A stretch of DNA of 55,600 bases from Collinsella sp. (GCA_019414325.1 DXMG01000008.1:1-55600), one strand, 5' to 3'; shown: positions 1-9,065, counted from the first letter of the stretch. Translations and numbers: made by a program. The notes: generated by a model from the sequence alone, not told the origin.

Positions 1-154
1 TTGCTCTTCATATGTTTGGCGCCCTGCACCATCGCCGGTCACTCCTCTACAACTCAAGTTGTCTAAACAAATAATAGCCGATTAGCGAGCTTCCACGCCG
101 GACAACGCAGCTAGGACCGAAGCACCGCCTACGGTTCGAATCCTTGGAGACCCT
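1..154. other. left-edge non-coding sequence
   Basis: No convincing gene is visible between the window edge and the stop of the first gene. Short open frames here lack ribosome-binding sites and recognisable products. A stretch resembling a tRNA T-loop near position 135 has no pairing T-stem or acceptor stem, so no tRNA is called. Confidence 0.5.
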
Positions 155-1123
155 CTACAGCGCTTCTTGCCATGGATATTCCTTTCCAAACATGCGATCG
201 ACTTCGAGCTGAATTCGCTCATCGTCGATTGCCGCCAAAGATAGCGCAAGCGAAATGTTGTCGACACGGGAGGAGTCGGCGAACACGGGCGCATAGCGCC
301 ACACTTGGATCATCGCCGTTTCGTTATCCGGCAACTCACCATCTGCGACTTCGAGGTCGCTCAGTTGACGCCATGCACTTCTTAAGACGGCCTTTTGTTC
401 CATGCCCGGCGCAGCGAGCATCGAACGCGCAGCGAGCGCCGTCTCCCCGGCGTCAACAAGATAGTCGATCTGCTGCGTCTTCCTTGCAAAAAAGACCTTC
501 GAGACAGGCGAGGAGAGCTCTGCCATGTGCTCGCTGAGCAGAAGATCAACGGCAACAGGGAACACGAAGACACGTCGCTCGCGACGCTCGCGTCTCGCGA
601 GCCCCCTGTCAACAAGCTCGGTTATGGCCTCACTCGCGCGGCTTGCCGAGATCCCAAGCGCACGACAAAGGTCATAGGGACGATATGGCTCCTGGGCTGC
701 TCCCCAGATTGCGGCAGCCTGTGCGTTGGGTGACATCTTGGTCGCGTGATTGCGAAACCGGGCACCGCCCCTCTCCGTGCAAGCTGTGCCCATAAATGGA
801 AGAAAAGCCTGTCTACCGGGGCAAACAAACGGAATCCCTTGTGCAACCAATGCTTTGCGCTGACGTGCATCGGCATCAGGAAACGAAACGACAACAGGAG
901 TCTCCGCGCGCAAGGCTAGCTGACTATAGACCCTCTTAGCCTCGGGAAGCCCGACGCCAGTAGGCAAACTTGCAAGCAAAAACGAAAAACCGTTTGTGTC
1001 AACAGCGCGGACCTCGATCGCCCGAAGATGCAGCGGCAAGCGTGCGGATCCAGGCCAAGTTTTGGTCTTGGCGGAGAGGCCTAGTGCTTCTTGTAAGTAG
1101 ATTAGCGCTTCGTTCATTTCCAT
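155..1123 (-). CDS. winged-helix regulator-like protein, 322 aa
   Basis: A DNA-binding-type protein. A central helix-turn-helix is readable in the segment PYDLCRALGISASRASEAI, followed by a basic wing rich in R and E. The C-terminal third (NETAMIQVWRYAP, then FADSSRVDNISLALSL and DDERIQLEVDRMFGKEYPW) resembles a family I recall being annotated as MarR-like or AbiEi-type antitoxin regulators; the assignment is tentative. The open frame extends 27 codons further upstream, but a good -10 box (TATAAT) lies inside that extension, so the ATG at 1123 (MEMNEAL) is preferred although its ribosome site is weak. No toxin partner is visible beside it. Target unknown; auto-regulation through the adjacent dyad is an inference. 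Confidence 0.6.
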   Translation of the reverse strand: MEMNEALIYLQEALGLSAKTKTWPGSARLPLHLRAIEVRAVDTNGFSFLLASLPTGVGLPEAKRVYSQLALRAETPVVVSFPDADARQRKALVAQGIPFVCPGRQAFLPFMGTACTERGGARFRNHATKMSPNAQAAAIWGAAQEPYRPYDLCRALGISASRASEAITELVDRGLARRERRERRVFVFPVAVDLLLSEHMAELSSPVSKVFFARKTQQIDYLVDAGETALAARSMLAAPGMEQKAVLRSAWRQLSDLEVADGELPDNETAMIQVWRYAPVFADSSRVDNISLALSLAAIDDERIQLEVDRMFGKEYPWQEAL

Positions 1124-1135
1124 TATTTTCGTTCG

Positions 1136-1158
1136 ATTCCAGTTTATATTGGAATTAT
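1136..1158 (-). promoter_or_regulatory. candidate promoter and operator of the winged-helix gene
   Basis: Read on the minus strand, a TATAAT box (1153-1158) overlaps a perfect 6-bp dyad, ATTCCA-N8-TGGAAT (1136-1155), just upstream of the chosen start. The placement suits an auto-repressor site. No clear -35 box was found. Confidence 0.4.
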
Positions 1159-1248
1159 ACATAATTTTCGGAATTAACGAGATTCCGTTCGCGCCTAAGC
1201 CCATATTTGAGTTTTCAAAATGTCCCGGATCGGCGGGGCGATTCGGGA

Positions 1249-1359
1249 TACAATGTCAATAGAAAACGACGCACCCCGCGTAAGTACTTAGGAGCGCGGG
1301 CGGCTTAGTTTTCTGGTTTTGTTAAATGCCCGGGATCCGACCCCCGGGCATTCTTATTT
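1249..1359 (+). ncRNA. candidate small structured RNA with its own promoter and terminator
   Basis: A -10-like TACAAT (1249-1254) precedes a compact element without an open frame. AGAAAAC (1261-1267) pairs with GTTTTCT (1308-1314); inside, CCCGCG (1275-1280) pairs with CGCGGG (1295-1300), with the palindromic 10-mer TAAGTACTTA in the loop region. A 10-bp GC-rich terminator hairpin follows at once. The predicted RNA is about 95 nt. It is divergent from the winged-helix gene and convergent with the pilus operon. It matches no riboswitch class that I can confirm by eye; whether it belongs to the Collinsella-1 RNA motif is only a guess. Confidence 0.4.
1325..1359 (+). terminator. rho-independent terminator of the candidate small RNA
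   Basis: Stem AATGCCCGGG / CCCGGGCATT (1325-1334 with 1343-1352) with an 8-nt loop, followed on the plus strand by CTTATTTG. The minus-strand flank is not T-rich, so it points rightward. Confidence 0.65.
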
Positions 1360-1495
1360 GCGCTTGCGGCGCAACTGCCTTCTACCGTCCGCACCGCGCG
1401 TGCGCCTACGGACCTTAATCCGAACCTCATACGAGTCAAGAAACGCGATGACGAACGTACCCGCATCGGACGGTGGAGGCTGGCTGCGTTATCCC

Positions 1496-1532
1496 AAAAA
1501 ACGGGGCAGACTCCAGCGCGGAGTCTGCCCCG
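1496..1532 (-). terminator. terminator of the pilus operon
   Basis: A 13-bp GC-rich stem (GGGGCAGACTCC core) with a short loop, followed on the minus strand by TTTTTT. It lies about 100 nt past the stop of the last pilin gene. The stretch between the small RNA and this hairpin shows no gene. Confidence 0.85.
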
Positions 1533-1632
1533 AAAAGAGAATGGCAAAGCAAGAACGTGGATGAACGAGAAAAGTGTCCGCAAGTCTCATGGCCATCACA
1601 TCCCACCCGCCAAAGGGATGGTTGAATGAGCG

Positions 1633-3408
1633 TTACTCCTGCTCGGACTCCTCAGCCTGCTTACGGCTGCGGATGAGGTGAGCCACGCCGATGCACAGCA
1701 CCGCGCCACCAGCGATCCAAGTGAAGGTCACACCATTGAGACCGGTCAGCGGGAGGCCGGAGCCCTTCTTGTTCTGGATGGTGACAGGAATCATGGTCGA
1801 ATCAACATTTTTATCGAACTCAGAAGTGACCATATCAGAACTGTCTTTTACGGTAAGTTTTGTCAGTTTGCCGGTCGCCTTGTCGTACGTAGGCGTCACC
1901 GTAATGGTAAAGCTGATGGAGTTATAACCCGCGGGCGTCTCACACTCCGTAATCTCGTACTCACCTGCAACAAGACCAGGGATAAAGACCTTACTGGTAG
2001 TCTCGTTAGTCCTAAACACTCCAGCTTCGCCTGAATTGCTAGTGAGTCCACCAGTCTCCGTCAGCCATTCATCGCCAGTAACAGGAGTGGTACCCTCCTT
2101 GATCATTTTGACCTTAAAGCCGGCAACGAGCTTTTTATGTAAATCATCCGAAGCGGTCTTAGTGACATCGAGGCCAAAGACGTAGTCAGTGACCTTGTCC
2201 GACTCAGAAGTGCCCTTATCATTAGTCATGGGATTGTTGGAATAGACAAGCTTGACCTCATTGGTGTTGCCGGTGGCCGTGTATTCGGCATCGCTGGTGA
2301 GCTGAGCTTTGTAGGTCACGACCACCGTAGAAGCAGCATCGACACTAATCGGGTTTCCCTTAGCACTCTGAACCGCTTTAAGGTTATCGAAAGAAACCTT
2401 AAGGAGTTCAGTTCCAGTAGTCGCATCGTCAGTCACGGCCACATCGTAACCGCTGGCTTTATCGAATTTAACCTCGTTCTTTGTACCATTGTTAACGATA
2501 TAGACATGCAAACCGTTCAGCGAGCCATCGGAGTTCTTTACAACCTTAAGACCCTTACTCAACGTATCTTGGAATTCATAGTAATAGGTATCGTACGAGG
2601 CAATATTGTCCGCAACGTGACCGGTCAGCCTGTAGTCGATATCCTGTCCGATCCAAGCATCACCGCTATTCTTCCAGTTTTTCTCTTCGACATTGGTAGC
2701 ATCCGTACCAGCATTGTCATCGAGAATCTTCTTTTCGACCGTGGGAATGCTGGTCTTCTCGGTAACGACCACGGAATTACCGCCAACGATGGCAAAGATC
2801 GGGGAGGTGCCAGTGTTCGGCTTGGCTGAATCCGTAAGGTCATCAGACACGAACAGGTAATAGCCATCTCCGCTATCATCAGGGCGCGTCCACTCCTCGC
2901 CCGCCTTAAATGAGCTACCCACAGCGGTCTCATCTTTAGCCACAGCTTTAGCAATCGAATTCAACACGCTACCGGAAGCAACGCGCGTACCGCCAGTAGT
3001 TGCCGTGCTGGCAGAAGTGCCCGTTACATTTTGAAAAAGCCATTCAGCGACAACCTGAGCAGTGGCACTGTCGTCAAGCGTCTTGGCGTCATCCTTCTCC
3101 ACAAGCTTTTTGTACTCGCCAGAACCCTGAATAGCAGCGATCACCTTGGAACTGACAGTACCATTTGCCCATTTGACATCGGAAGCAACCTTGCCATTGC
3201 CCTCCTCGTCAACGACTTTGGCCTTGAAGATCTGATAGGCCTTGAACGTATTGTCCTTGTTGGCGTCGTCGACCTTATTGATCGTGATGCTACCCTGGTC
3301 GCCCGCAGCAAACGCCATGGTCACCGGTGCCATGACTCCGCCGAAGCTCAGGGCCGCGGTGAGGCCGGCGGTTACTGCCAGACGTGCGATGTTCTTGCTC
3401 ATGCTCAT
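1633..3408 (-). CDS. LPxTG-anchored pilin, SpaA/SpaH-like (isopeptide D2 family), 591 aa
   Basis: Predicted surface pilin subunit. Residues 1-34 form a signal peptide ending AFA. The N-terminal module begins TINKVDDANKDNTFKAYQIF, typical of fimbrial isopeptide-formation D2 proteins. A CnaB-like domain follows with the E-box YEITECETPAGY (about 484-495; Glu488 would catalyse the Lys-Asn isopeptide bond). The C-terminus is a sorting signal: LPLTG (552-556), a hydrophobic helix and a basic tail. The start at 3408 has GGAGG at correct spacing; the upstream in-frame Met lacks one. It is last in a three-gene operon and is probably the backbone or a major subunit. A canonical WxxxVxVYPK pilin motif is not evident. 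The sortase needed to polymerise it is not in the window. Confidence 0.88.
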   Translation of the reverse strand: MSMSKNIARLAVTAGLTAALSFGGVMAPVTMAFAAGDQGSITINKVDDANKDNTFKAYQIFKAKVVDEEGNGKVASDVKWANGTVSSKVIAAIQGSGEYKKLVEKDDAKTLDDSATAQVVAEWLFQNVTGTSASTATTGGTRVASGSVLNSIAKAVAKDETAVGSSFKAGEEWTRPDDSGDGYYLFVSDDLTDSAKPNTGTSPIFAIVGGNSVVVTEKTSIPTVEKKILDDNAGTDATNVEEKNWKNSGDAWIGQDIDYRLTGHVADNIASYDTYYYEFQDTLSKGLKVVKNSDGSLNGLHVYIVNNGTKNEVKFDKASGYDVAVTDDATTGTELLKVSFDNLKAVQSAKGNPISVDAASTVVVTYKAQLTSDAEYTATGNTNEVKLVYSNNPMTNDKGTSESDKVTDYVFGLDVTKTASDDLHKKLVAGFKVKMIKEGTTPVTGDEWLTETGGLTSNSGEAGVFRTNETTSKVFIPGLVAGEYEITECETPAGYNSISFTITVTPTYDKATGKLTKLTVKDSSDMVTSEFDKNVDSTMIPVTIQNKKGSGLPLTGLNGVTFTWIAGGAVLCIGVAHLIRSRKQAEESEQE

Positions 3409-3516
3409 CTTCTTTTCCTCCGTTTTCCGGTTGGTTCTTATTCGATCGGTCATCATCTGTCTGTGTCTTAGCATTTACTTCGCTACGTCTCGCCCCGCTC
3501 TCTGTGGGGCTGCCAG

Positions 3517-5193
3517 CTACTCTTTATGGCTGCCACCTCCCCGCTTGACCAGGAGCGCGACCACAATGAGCGCGGCTCCGGCGACCGCTGCGGCGGCCGC
3601 GGCGTACATTGCCATATCGCCAGTCGAGGGCATAAAGCCTCCGGTGGTAATGCTAGGGGGTGTGCCGGTGGGCGTGTTAATGAGCGACGCCTCCAGGCTG
3701 CCCGTCGACCCGTCCGCGCTGTCGGCGCGCAGGGGCGACTCGGCCGTGATGGTGAGCTTGGGCTTGGCGGCGGCCACCTGGTCGACGTCCAGGCCCTCGG
3801 CCTTGACCGTCACGCAGCGCGTGCCCTCAAAGGCGGTGTAGCCCTTGGGCGCCTTGAGCTCGCGGACCTCCAGCTTGCCCGAGTCCACGCCCGAGACGGT
3901 CACGCGGCCGTCCTCGCCCGTGGTGACGGTGGCCTTGCCCTCCGCATCCCACGTGCCGTCGGCCGCTAGCGTGCGACCGCGGTCGTCGGCGATGCTCAGG
4001 ACCGCCCCAGCAAGCGGCTTGTCGCCGTCGCTGCCGCGCTTGGTGAGCGCGAGATCCCAGGTGTAGGCGCACGCATCGTCGCTCGGCGTGCGGGTGAAGC
4101 CGGCGTCGCCGGACTGGTCGGCAAAGGGAGAGCGCGGGTAGCGCAGGTAGACCTCGTTGGGGTTGCCCTTCGCAATGCCGTGGTTGCACGCGCTGTTGAG
4201 CGGCGCATTGTACACGGCGACCACGCGGGCGCCCACGGTAAAGGCGTCGGCCCCACCGAGCGCGGCGATCAGGTCGCCGGTGCGCACGGTGAAGGTTCCG
4301 TCCGCCGCTACCTTGGTGGCGCACTGGGCCGTGATGTCGGTCCAGCCCTTCGCGGCCTTGGTGCCGGCGCGTCCGTCCTTGCCGGTGGCGACGGCGTCGA
4401 AGCCGCCGTCCGCTCCCGCCGCCACGTACACGTGCATGCTCGCGGCGACCTTGGAAGGGTCGAGCCCCGCGCTCATGGTGTCGACGAACCGCACCGTATA
4501 GGTGTCGTAGGCCGTGAGGCCCGCCGGGACCATGGCTGAGAGGCGCCAGTACAGGTCGTCGGCGACCGTGGCGTCGGCGGCCTTCTGCCAGGCGGCGGTA
4601 CTGTCCTCCAGCACGTGCTTGGCCACCTTGGGCGTCGCGGCCTTGGGCTTGACGGTGACGGCGCCGCCGCCGACCAGAACCATGATCGGTGCGGTGCCGG
4701 CCTCGCCCTGGGCGATGGCGTCGTCGTCGGCGACGATGAGCCAGTAGCCGCAGGGCAGCTTGGCCGTCGTGTCCGCGTTAAGGGCCACAGACACGGCGCC
4801 AGAGCTCTGGAGGGAACGAGCGAGCTGTGCGCTCAGCGCGCTCGTAAGGTGGGAATCGGTGTTGAGCCACTCGGCAGCTTCCTGCGCGGTGGTCTGGGAA
4901 TTGGGCATGCCGGCGCTGTGCAGCACAGGCAGCGCGGCGTCGCGCACGGCGTCGCTTGCCCAGACAAGGTCGGTGGCGATCTTGGCATCGTTGTCGTCAT
5001 CGACGACGTTGGCGCTAAAGATCTGGTAGGCGTCGTAGCTGCGCGCCACGGTGCCTGTCACCGTAATGGATCCGGTCGCGCTCGGTGCGGCCTGCGCGGA
5101 TGCGGGGAACACAACCGCGCAGATGCCGATCAAGAGGGCAAGCAGCGCAAACAAGATCGGGAAGGAGCAAACTTTCTTATTCACGACGCTCAT
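3517..5193 (-). CDS. second LPxTG-family pilin (MPSTG signal), 558 aa
   Basis: Predicted surface pilin. A signal peptide (1-35, ending AQA) precedes a D2-like N-terminal module (SITVTGTVARSYDAYQIF) closely resembling that of the downstream pilin. A CnaB-type domain carries the E-box-like LEVRELKAPKGY. The sorting motif is MPSTG (521-525) rather than LPxTG, followed by an Ala/Val-rich helix and a basic tail. The start ATG has GGGGAG just upstream and overlaps the end of the adhesin gene by 17 nt, which suggests translational coupling. Its GC content is visibly higher than that of the other two operon members. Probably a minor or basal pilin; the differing sorting motif could mean a different sortase preference. 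Confidence 0.85.
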   Translation of the reverse strand: MSVVNKKVCSFPILFALLALLIGICAVVFPASAQAAPSATGSITVTGTVARSYDAYQIFSANVVDDDNDAKIATDLVWASDAVRDAALPVLHSAGMPNSQTTAQEAAEWLNTDSHLTSALSAQLARSLQSSGAVSVALNADTTAKLPCGYWLIVADDDAIAQGEAGTAPIMVLVGGGAVTVKPKAATPKVAKHVLEDSTAAWQKAADATVADDLYWRLSAMVPAGLTAYDTYTVRFVDTMSAGLDPSKVAASMHVYVAAGADGGFDAVATGKDGRAGTKAAKGWTDITAQCATKVAADGTFTVRTGDLIAALGGADAFTVGARVVAVYNAPLNSACNHGIAKGNPNEVYLRYPRSPFADQSGDAGFTRTPSDDACAYTWDLALTKRGSDGDKPLAGAVLSIADDRGRTLAADGTWDAEGKATVTTGEDGRVTVSGVDSGKLEVRELKAPKGYTAFEGTRCVTVKAEGLDVDQVAAAKPKLTITAESPLRADSADGSTGSLEASLINTPTGTPPSITTGGFMPSTGDMAMYAAAAAAVAGAALIVVALLVKRGGGSHKE

Positions 5194-8100
5194 CTCCCCT
5201 CGCGCTCGCCTTGCGACGAATGTGCATCCAGGCCGCAGCAGCGCAAAGCACCGCCGCGCCGGCAAGGTACGTCAGAGTAACGCCCGACATACCAGAAAGG
5301 GGCAAAGAGGTGGAGTAAGTGTTGGTGAAGGTGGGGGTGGACTCGGGCTTGGTGCCGTCGAAGTTGACAGGATGCTGGTCTTTCGTGGCGATATCCTTGC
5401 CGTCGGCGTCCTTGATCTTGGTGTAGGTCACCGACTCGGCCTCGATCGAACCGTCCTCCTGGTCCTTCATCCTGACATCAAATCGATAGACCGACTTGTC
5501 GTACTTATATTGCGAGAACCACGAAACCTCTGCACTCTCGCGCACGTAGTACGTAAAGTCTTTGCAAGCACCACGACCCGGATCATCGGATTCCTTCTGC
5601 TTCAAGTCTTTAAGGCCGTACTCAATATTGGAGAAATAAAGCTTCTGGGGATTGTCGCCGCCGGCTTTGGTCGTAACCCTCTCGGCATTATTGAACTTAT
5701 CGTTATCCGCAAACTCGAGCGTGAACTCCTTCATCTCGCCGCCCTTGACGACCTTGGTTGCCGCAGGCTTCCAGGAGCCAAGAGAAGTATAGGGCTCAAT
5801 TTTGTTGATAAAGGTAGGGTTATCATTGTCACCGATAACGACCGTAGTCGTCGTGTCATCCGACGAGTTGTTATCCGATGGACGCGTAACGGAGTAGTTC
5901 GCGCGATCAAGTTCTACGAAATCCTGATTCCCCTCGGCCTTTTTAGAGACGGTGACTTTATTCACCTTGTAATAATTAATAGGAATCGACATGAGATGGT
6001 CAGTTTTGTATGAATTGCTATCGACTGTTGCCACGATCTTGTAAATGGTCTTATCGAATTTGGTATCCAATTCGTTGTCGCCGCTGATGGGCTCCTCAAC
6101 TAGATAGAAAACATACAGCCCCGAAGAATAGTCCTTGCCAGAGTCGAAGGTGATACTGCCGGTTGACGGATCAACAGTTGCCTCACCTGCAACGATGCAA
6201 TCGCCCATATCAATTGTGCCGTCATCTTTCCAAGAAGGTGCTGTATCGCCATCCTGACGCAGCAGCATAAACTTGTATCCGTGTCCGCTAAGGCTTTGCG
6301 AGACATCATCTTTTTTAAGCACCTTGGTGGCGATGAGCTTCAAGTTCGGATAAACGCTCAGCTCAGCGACCTCGCCAACGGTAAGATCGCCGTTGGTCAT
6401 GATGCCGCCGCCATGGGTGTACGAGTAGTTGCCACTGATGATGGTCGTAGCTACCGCTTGCGCCTTTTCTACGGCCTTGTCAGTCGGATGGGCCTCCAAG
6501 CCGAACATGTACTTAGCCTCGGCACCGCCATTAGGATCGATGGTGATTTTCTGGCCATCGCAGGTACCCTTCCAGCCCGCAGAGCCATTGCCGAGCATCT
6601 TGCCGAGAACGACTGCGACCGTATTTTTGCTGTCATTTTTGCGCACGAGGAAGAAATCCTTGTGGCCGGCAGTTTTGAAGGTATCGGTAATGTAATCAGG
6701 ATTACTGTCCTCATCCTTGCCATTACCACCGGCAGACATGTGATTACCATCACCATGATCCGTATTGTTATAGATTGCGGCACCATTTGAGTGCGAGACA
6801 ATCGTCTCGCCCGTAGGGCAAGCACCAATGCCGCCACCCCAGCCGCCAGCTTCATTCTGAGTGATCAGCGTCCTTACGATGTTGAGCTTACCGCCCTTCT
6901 GGATAAAGATGCCACCGCCGCCCCAGTCGCCACTACGGCCGTCAGTGCTGCCCGTCATGGTCTTGTTGTTGGTGATGTAAATCTTGTTGGGCGTGTCCGA
7001 CTTAGTCCCAATATCGCCGGTAGTACCGGTGGAAATACGGAGACCACCGCCCTCAGCGTTTACAGATTTGTTGTCGGCAATCGTGCCGCCTGTCATTTTA
7101 AACGTAATCGCCTGGTTCCAGAATCCAGCGTAGATTCCGCCACCGGCCTCTTTGGAGTAATTGGCAGTAACGGATCCACCCGTCATGGTTAACGTCCCTC
7201 TGTGCGTGCATGCAATTCCGCCGCCGCCAAGCAGACCGAAGTTGTAAAGATTGGAATCAGTAATCCAAGCGTCAACTCGATTGTTGGTAATATTGGCAGA
7301 TCCGCCGATGGTGACGTTCGCGCCCTTGGTATAAATACCGCCACCGTATCCGCCGTCTCCGGTGTCACCGCCGCAGCTGTTGCCGCCGATGCCCTTAGCG
7401 TACGTAGCGTTACCCGAGATGACACCGCCGGAGAGATCCAACGTGACACCGCTATCGGCAAAAATGCCACCACCGGAAGCAGCCTTATTCGCTGCGATCA
7501 CGCCGTCGGTCATGTTGACCGTGACTTTCGCGCCGTTTACGCACAGGCCGCCGCCCCAGCCGCCATGTTGCTGATTGAGATTCGCGCCAGTAATAAAACC
7601 GCCATTGATATTCACCTGAGTTTCATTGCTTTTCCCCTCGGCAAAGATGATATGACCGTTGTTGGCCAAATCCCTCGGTGTCGTGATCATGCCACCGTTG
7701 AGGTTAAGCGTGCCGCCATCCGCAACAGAGATGACCTGTTGGACCGAACCCCTGTTGGATGCAGCAACGATTGCGCCGAAACCGCTGACGACATGCTCAG
7801 TCGTGGTTTCAGTGGTGGTGGTGCCAAGGGTATCTGCGTTAGGCGCGCTCGTGGTTTCATAATAGGTTAAGCTCTGAGGAGTACCTTTGTTGTCACCGGT
7901 CCATGCCATAGTTGCAAGCTTGCCAGGATTGTTATCAACGACCGAAGGTGTATCGCTAACATGGGCAGAGTCTTCAACGGTAAGCGCACCGCTCTCTACC
8001 GTAATGAACGTGTCGTTATTACCAACGCGGTAATAAAGCTTGCGACCCGCAAGGTCGATTGTAGTATTTTGCCTGATAGTGATTGGCACACTTGAACTAA

Positions 8101-8605
8101 TGTCAGCCTTAAGACGTAGTTTATCGGGTTTAGTCGGGGCGTTAAGGTACGCTGTCAGGTCTCCGTCACTCGCCAGCAGCGTGTACCCATCCTTATCTTT
8201 TTGAAGTCCCGAAACCTCACCTTCATTTGCAACAGTAGCGACCTTATAGACAGACTGTCCATCATCCGCGGGCTGCGCAGCGCTCTCGGCTCCCGTGTCA
8301 TCAGACGACGGGGCCGTCCTGAGAGCATCGTCGCCGGTCTCGTCGCCCTCGGTCTCGTCGCTATCCTGGTTTTCGGCATCCCCGCCAGTAGTGTTGCCTA
8401 CATCAGTAGACTCACTTGAGGAACCCCCCCCCATCACAGTTTCCTCGGCAGAAACTGTCTGGGCATCGTTGGCAATGGCCTGCGAGATCGGAGGCATGAC
8501 GAGCGACAGTACCAGGCTCAACACGGAGGCTCCGCACAAAACGCCTGCCAGTACACGGCGCGTCGCTTTATTACTCTGCTTAGATTTGTCCGAATTCGCT
8601 TTCAT
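5177..8605 (-). CDS. large wall-anchored adhesin, beta-helix plus Spy0128-like domains, 1142 aa
   Basis: Likely pilus-tip adhesin, first gene of the operon. Order: signal peptide (about 1-45); an acidic Ser/Thr/Asp/Glu-rich linker; a long region (about 170-690) of repeating GGGI/GGGIYT strands typical of a right-handed parallel beta-helix of pectate-lyase type; two Spy0128/FctA-like isopeptide domains (roughly 750-890 and 920-1085); sorting motif LPLSG (1101-1105), hydrophobic helix and basic tail. The start has a strong GGGGAGGAG site. A run of nine G falls at codons 58-61, so gain or loss of one base would stop translation soon after the signal peptide. The bound ligand is unknown; beta-helix adhesins often bind glycans or host matrix. 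Confidence 0.85.
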   Translation of the reverse strand: MKANSDKSKQSNKATRRVLAGVLCGASVLSLVLSLVMPPISQAIANDAQTVSAEETVMGGGSSSESTDVGNTTGGDAENQDSDETEGDETGDDALRTAPSSDDTGAESAAQPADDGQSVYKVATVANEGEVSGLQKDKDGYTLLASDGDLTAYLNAPTKPDKLRLKADISSSVPITIRQNTTIDLAGRKLYYRVGNNDTFITVESGALTVEDSAHVSDTPSVVDNNPGKLATMAWTGDNKGTPQSLTYYETTSAPNADTLGTTTTETTTEHVVSGFGAIVAASNRGSVQQVISVADGGTLNLNGGMITTPRDLANNGHIIFAEGKSNETQVNINGGFITGANLNQQHGGWGGGLCVNGAKVTVNMTDGVIAANKAASGGGIFADSGVTLDLSGGVISGNATYAKGIGGNSCGGDTGDGGYGGGIYTKGANVTIGGSANITNNRVDAWITDSNLYNFGLLGGGGIACTHRGTLTMTGGSVTANYSKEAGGGIYAGFWNQAITFKMTGGTIADNKSVNAEGGGLRISTGTTGDIGTKSDTPNKIYITNNKTMTGSTDGRSGDWGGGGIFIQKGGKLNIVRTLITQNEAGGWGGGIGACPTGETIVSHSNGAAIYNNTDHGDGNHMSAGGNGKDEDSNPDYITDTFKTAGHKDFFLVRKNDSKNTVAVVLGKMLGNGSAGWKGTCDGQKITIDPNGGAEAKYMFGLEAHPTDKAVEKAQAVATTIISGNYSYTHGGGIMTNGDLTVGEVAELSVYPNLKLIATKVLKKDDVSQSLSGHGYKFMLLRQDGDTAPSWKDDGTIDMGDCIVAGEATVDPSTGSITFDSGKDYSSGLYVFYLVEEPISGDNELDTKFDKTIYKIVATVDSNSYKTDHLMSIPINYYKVNKVTVSKKAEGNQDFVELDRANYSVTRPSDNNSSDDTTTTVVIGDNDNPTFINKIEPYTSLGSWKPAATKVVKGGEMKEFTLEFADNDKFNNAERVTTKAGGDNPQKLYFSNIEYGLKDLKQKESDDPGRGACKDFTYYVRESAEVSWFSQYKYDKSVYRFDVRMKDQEDGSIEAESVTYTKIKDADGKDIATKDQHPVNFDGTKPESTPTFTNTYSTSLPLSGMSGVTLTYLAGAAVLCAAAAWMHIRRKASARGDERRE
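8424..8432 (-). repeat. G9 homopolymer inside the adhesin reading frame
   Basis: The coding strand reads ATG followed by eight more G and then TTCC, giving nine consecutive G at codons 58-61, directly after the signal peptide and before the mature domains. Runs of this length are prone to slipped-strand mispairing. As written, the frame is open (ON). Confidence 0.9.
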
Positions 8606-8660
8606 CGATGTCTCCTCCCCAAGAGACCGCGATCTTGCTCTTTCCCTATCAAACGTATCT

Positions 8661-8724
8661 GCGCAATCTGTAATTGCGCTCGCGTAGTAATACTATTGTA
8701 ATTATTGTTTAAACATCTGAGCAA
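8661..8724 (-). promoter_or_regulatory. candidate promoter and leader dyad of the pilus operon
   Basis: On the minus strand TACAAT (8695-8700) lies 18 bp after TTGCTC (8719-8724). Between the likely start site and the ribosome site is a perfect 7-bp dyad, GCGCAAT-N5-ATTGCGC (8661-8679), which could be an operator or an RNA hairpin in the leader. Confidence 0.4.
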
Positions 8725-9065
8725 CAAAACCGACATTTTTATGGCAAGTTCTCAATTCTCTTGACATTTACTCAGATTTGCCTTCGTTTATTCGCTATCT
8801 ATTTTTTGTTTCTGCTGGTAATTTAGTTGCCTATTATTATTTAATGGCATTAGTTTTATTTGCACAACATTTTGCTCAAGAGCGAACATCCTGTGAACGG
8901 TCGAAAATCGACCGTGAGCGGTGACTCATTAACCGGAAGGAATACCCTACCAAATTGATGAGAATATCTTTAACCCATCGGTGGTTAGAAGCATGATGTT
9001 CTGACGACCATATTTGAATTTGCGCGCAGTTTTTAGGCATCAATTCGCCCAAATCGCCTGAGGCT
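8725..9065. other. AT-rich intergenic region upstream of the pilus operon
   Basis: No gene is visible. The stretch is clearly more AT-rich than its neighbours and holds a perfect dyad CGGTCGA-AAA-TCGACCG at 8898-8914. A TTGACA at 8761 lacks a matching -10 box, so it is not called a promoter. Confidence 0.5.

Noticed and set aside
133..150. GGTTCGAATCC, resembling a tRNA T-loop
   Set aside because: The flanking bases do not form a T-stem and no acceptor, D or anticodon arms can be paired around it.
8761..8800. TTGACA as a plus-strand promoter
   Set aside because: No -10 box at 16-19 bp and no plus-strand gene follows.
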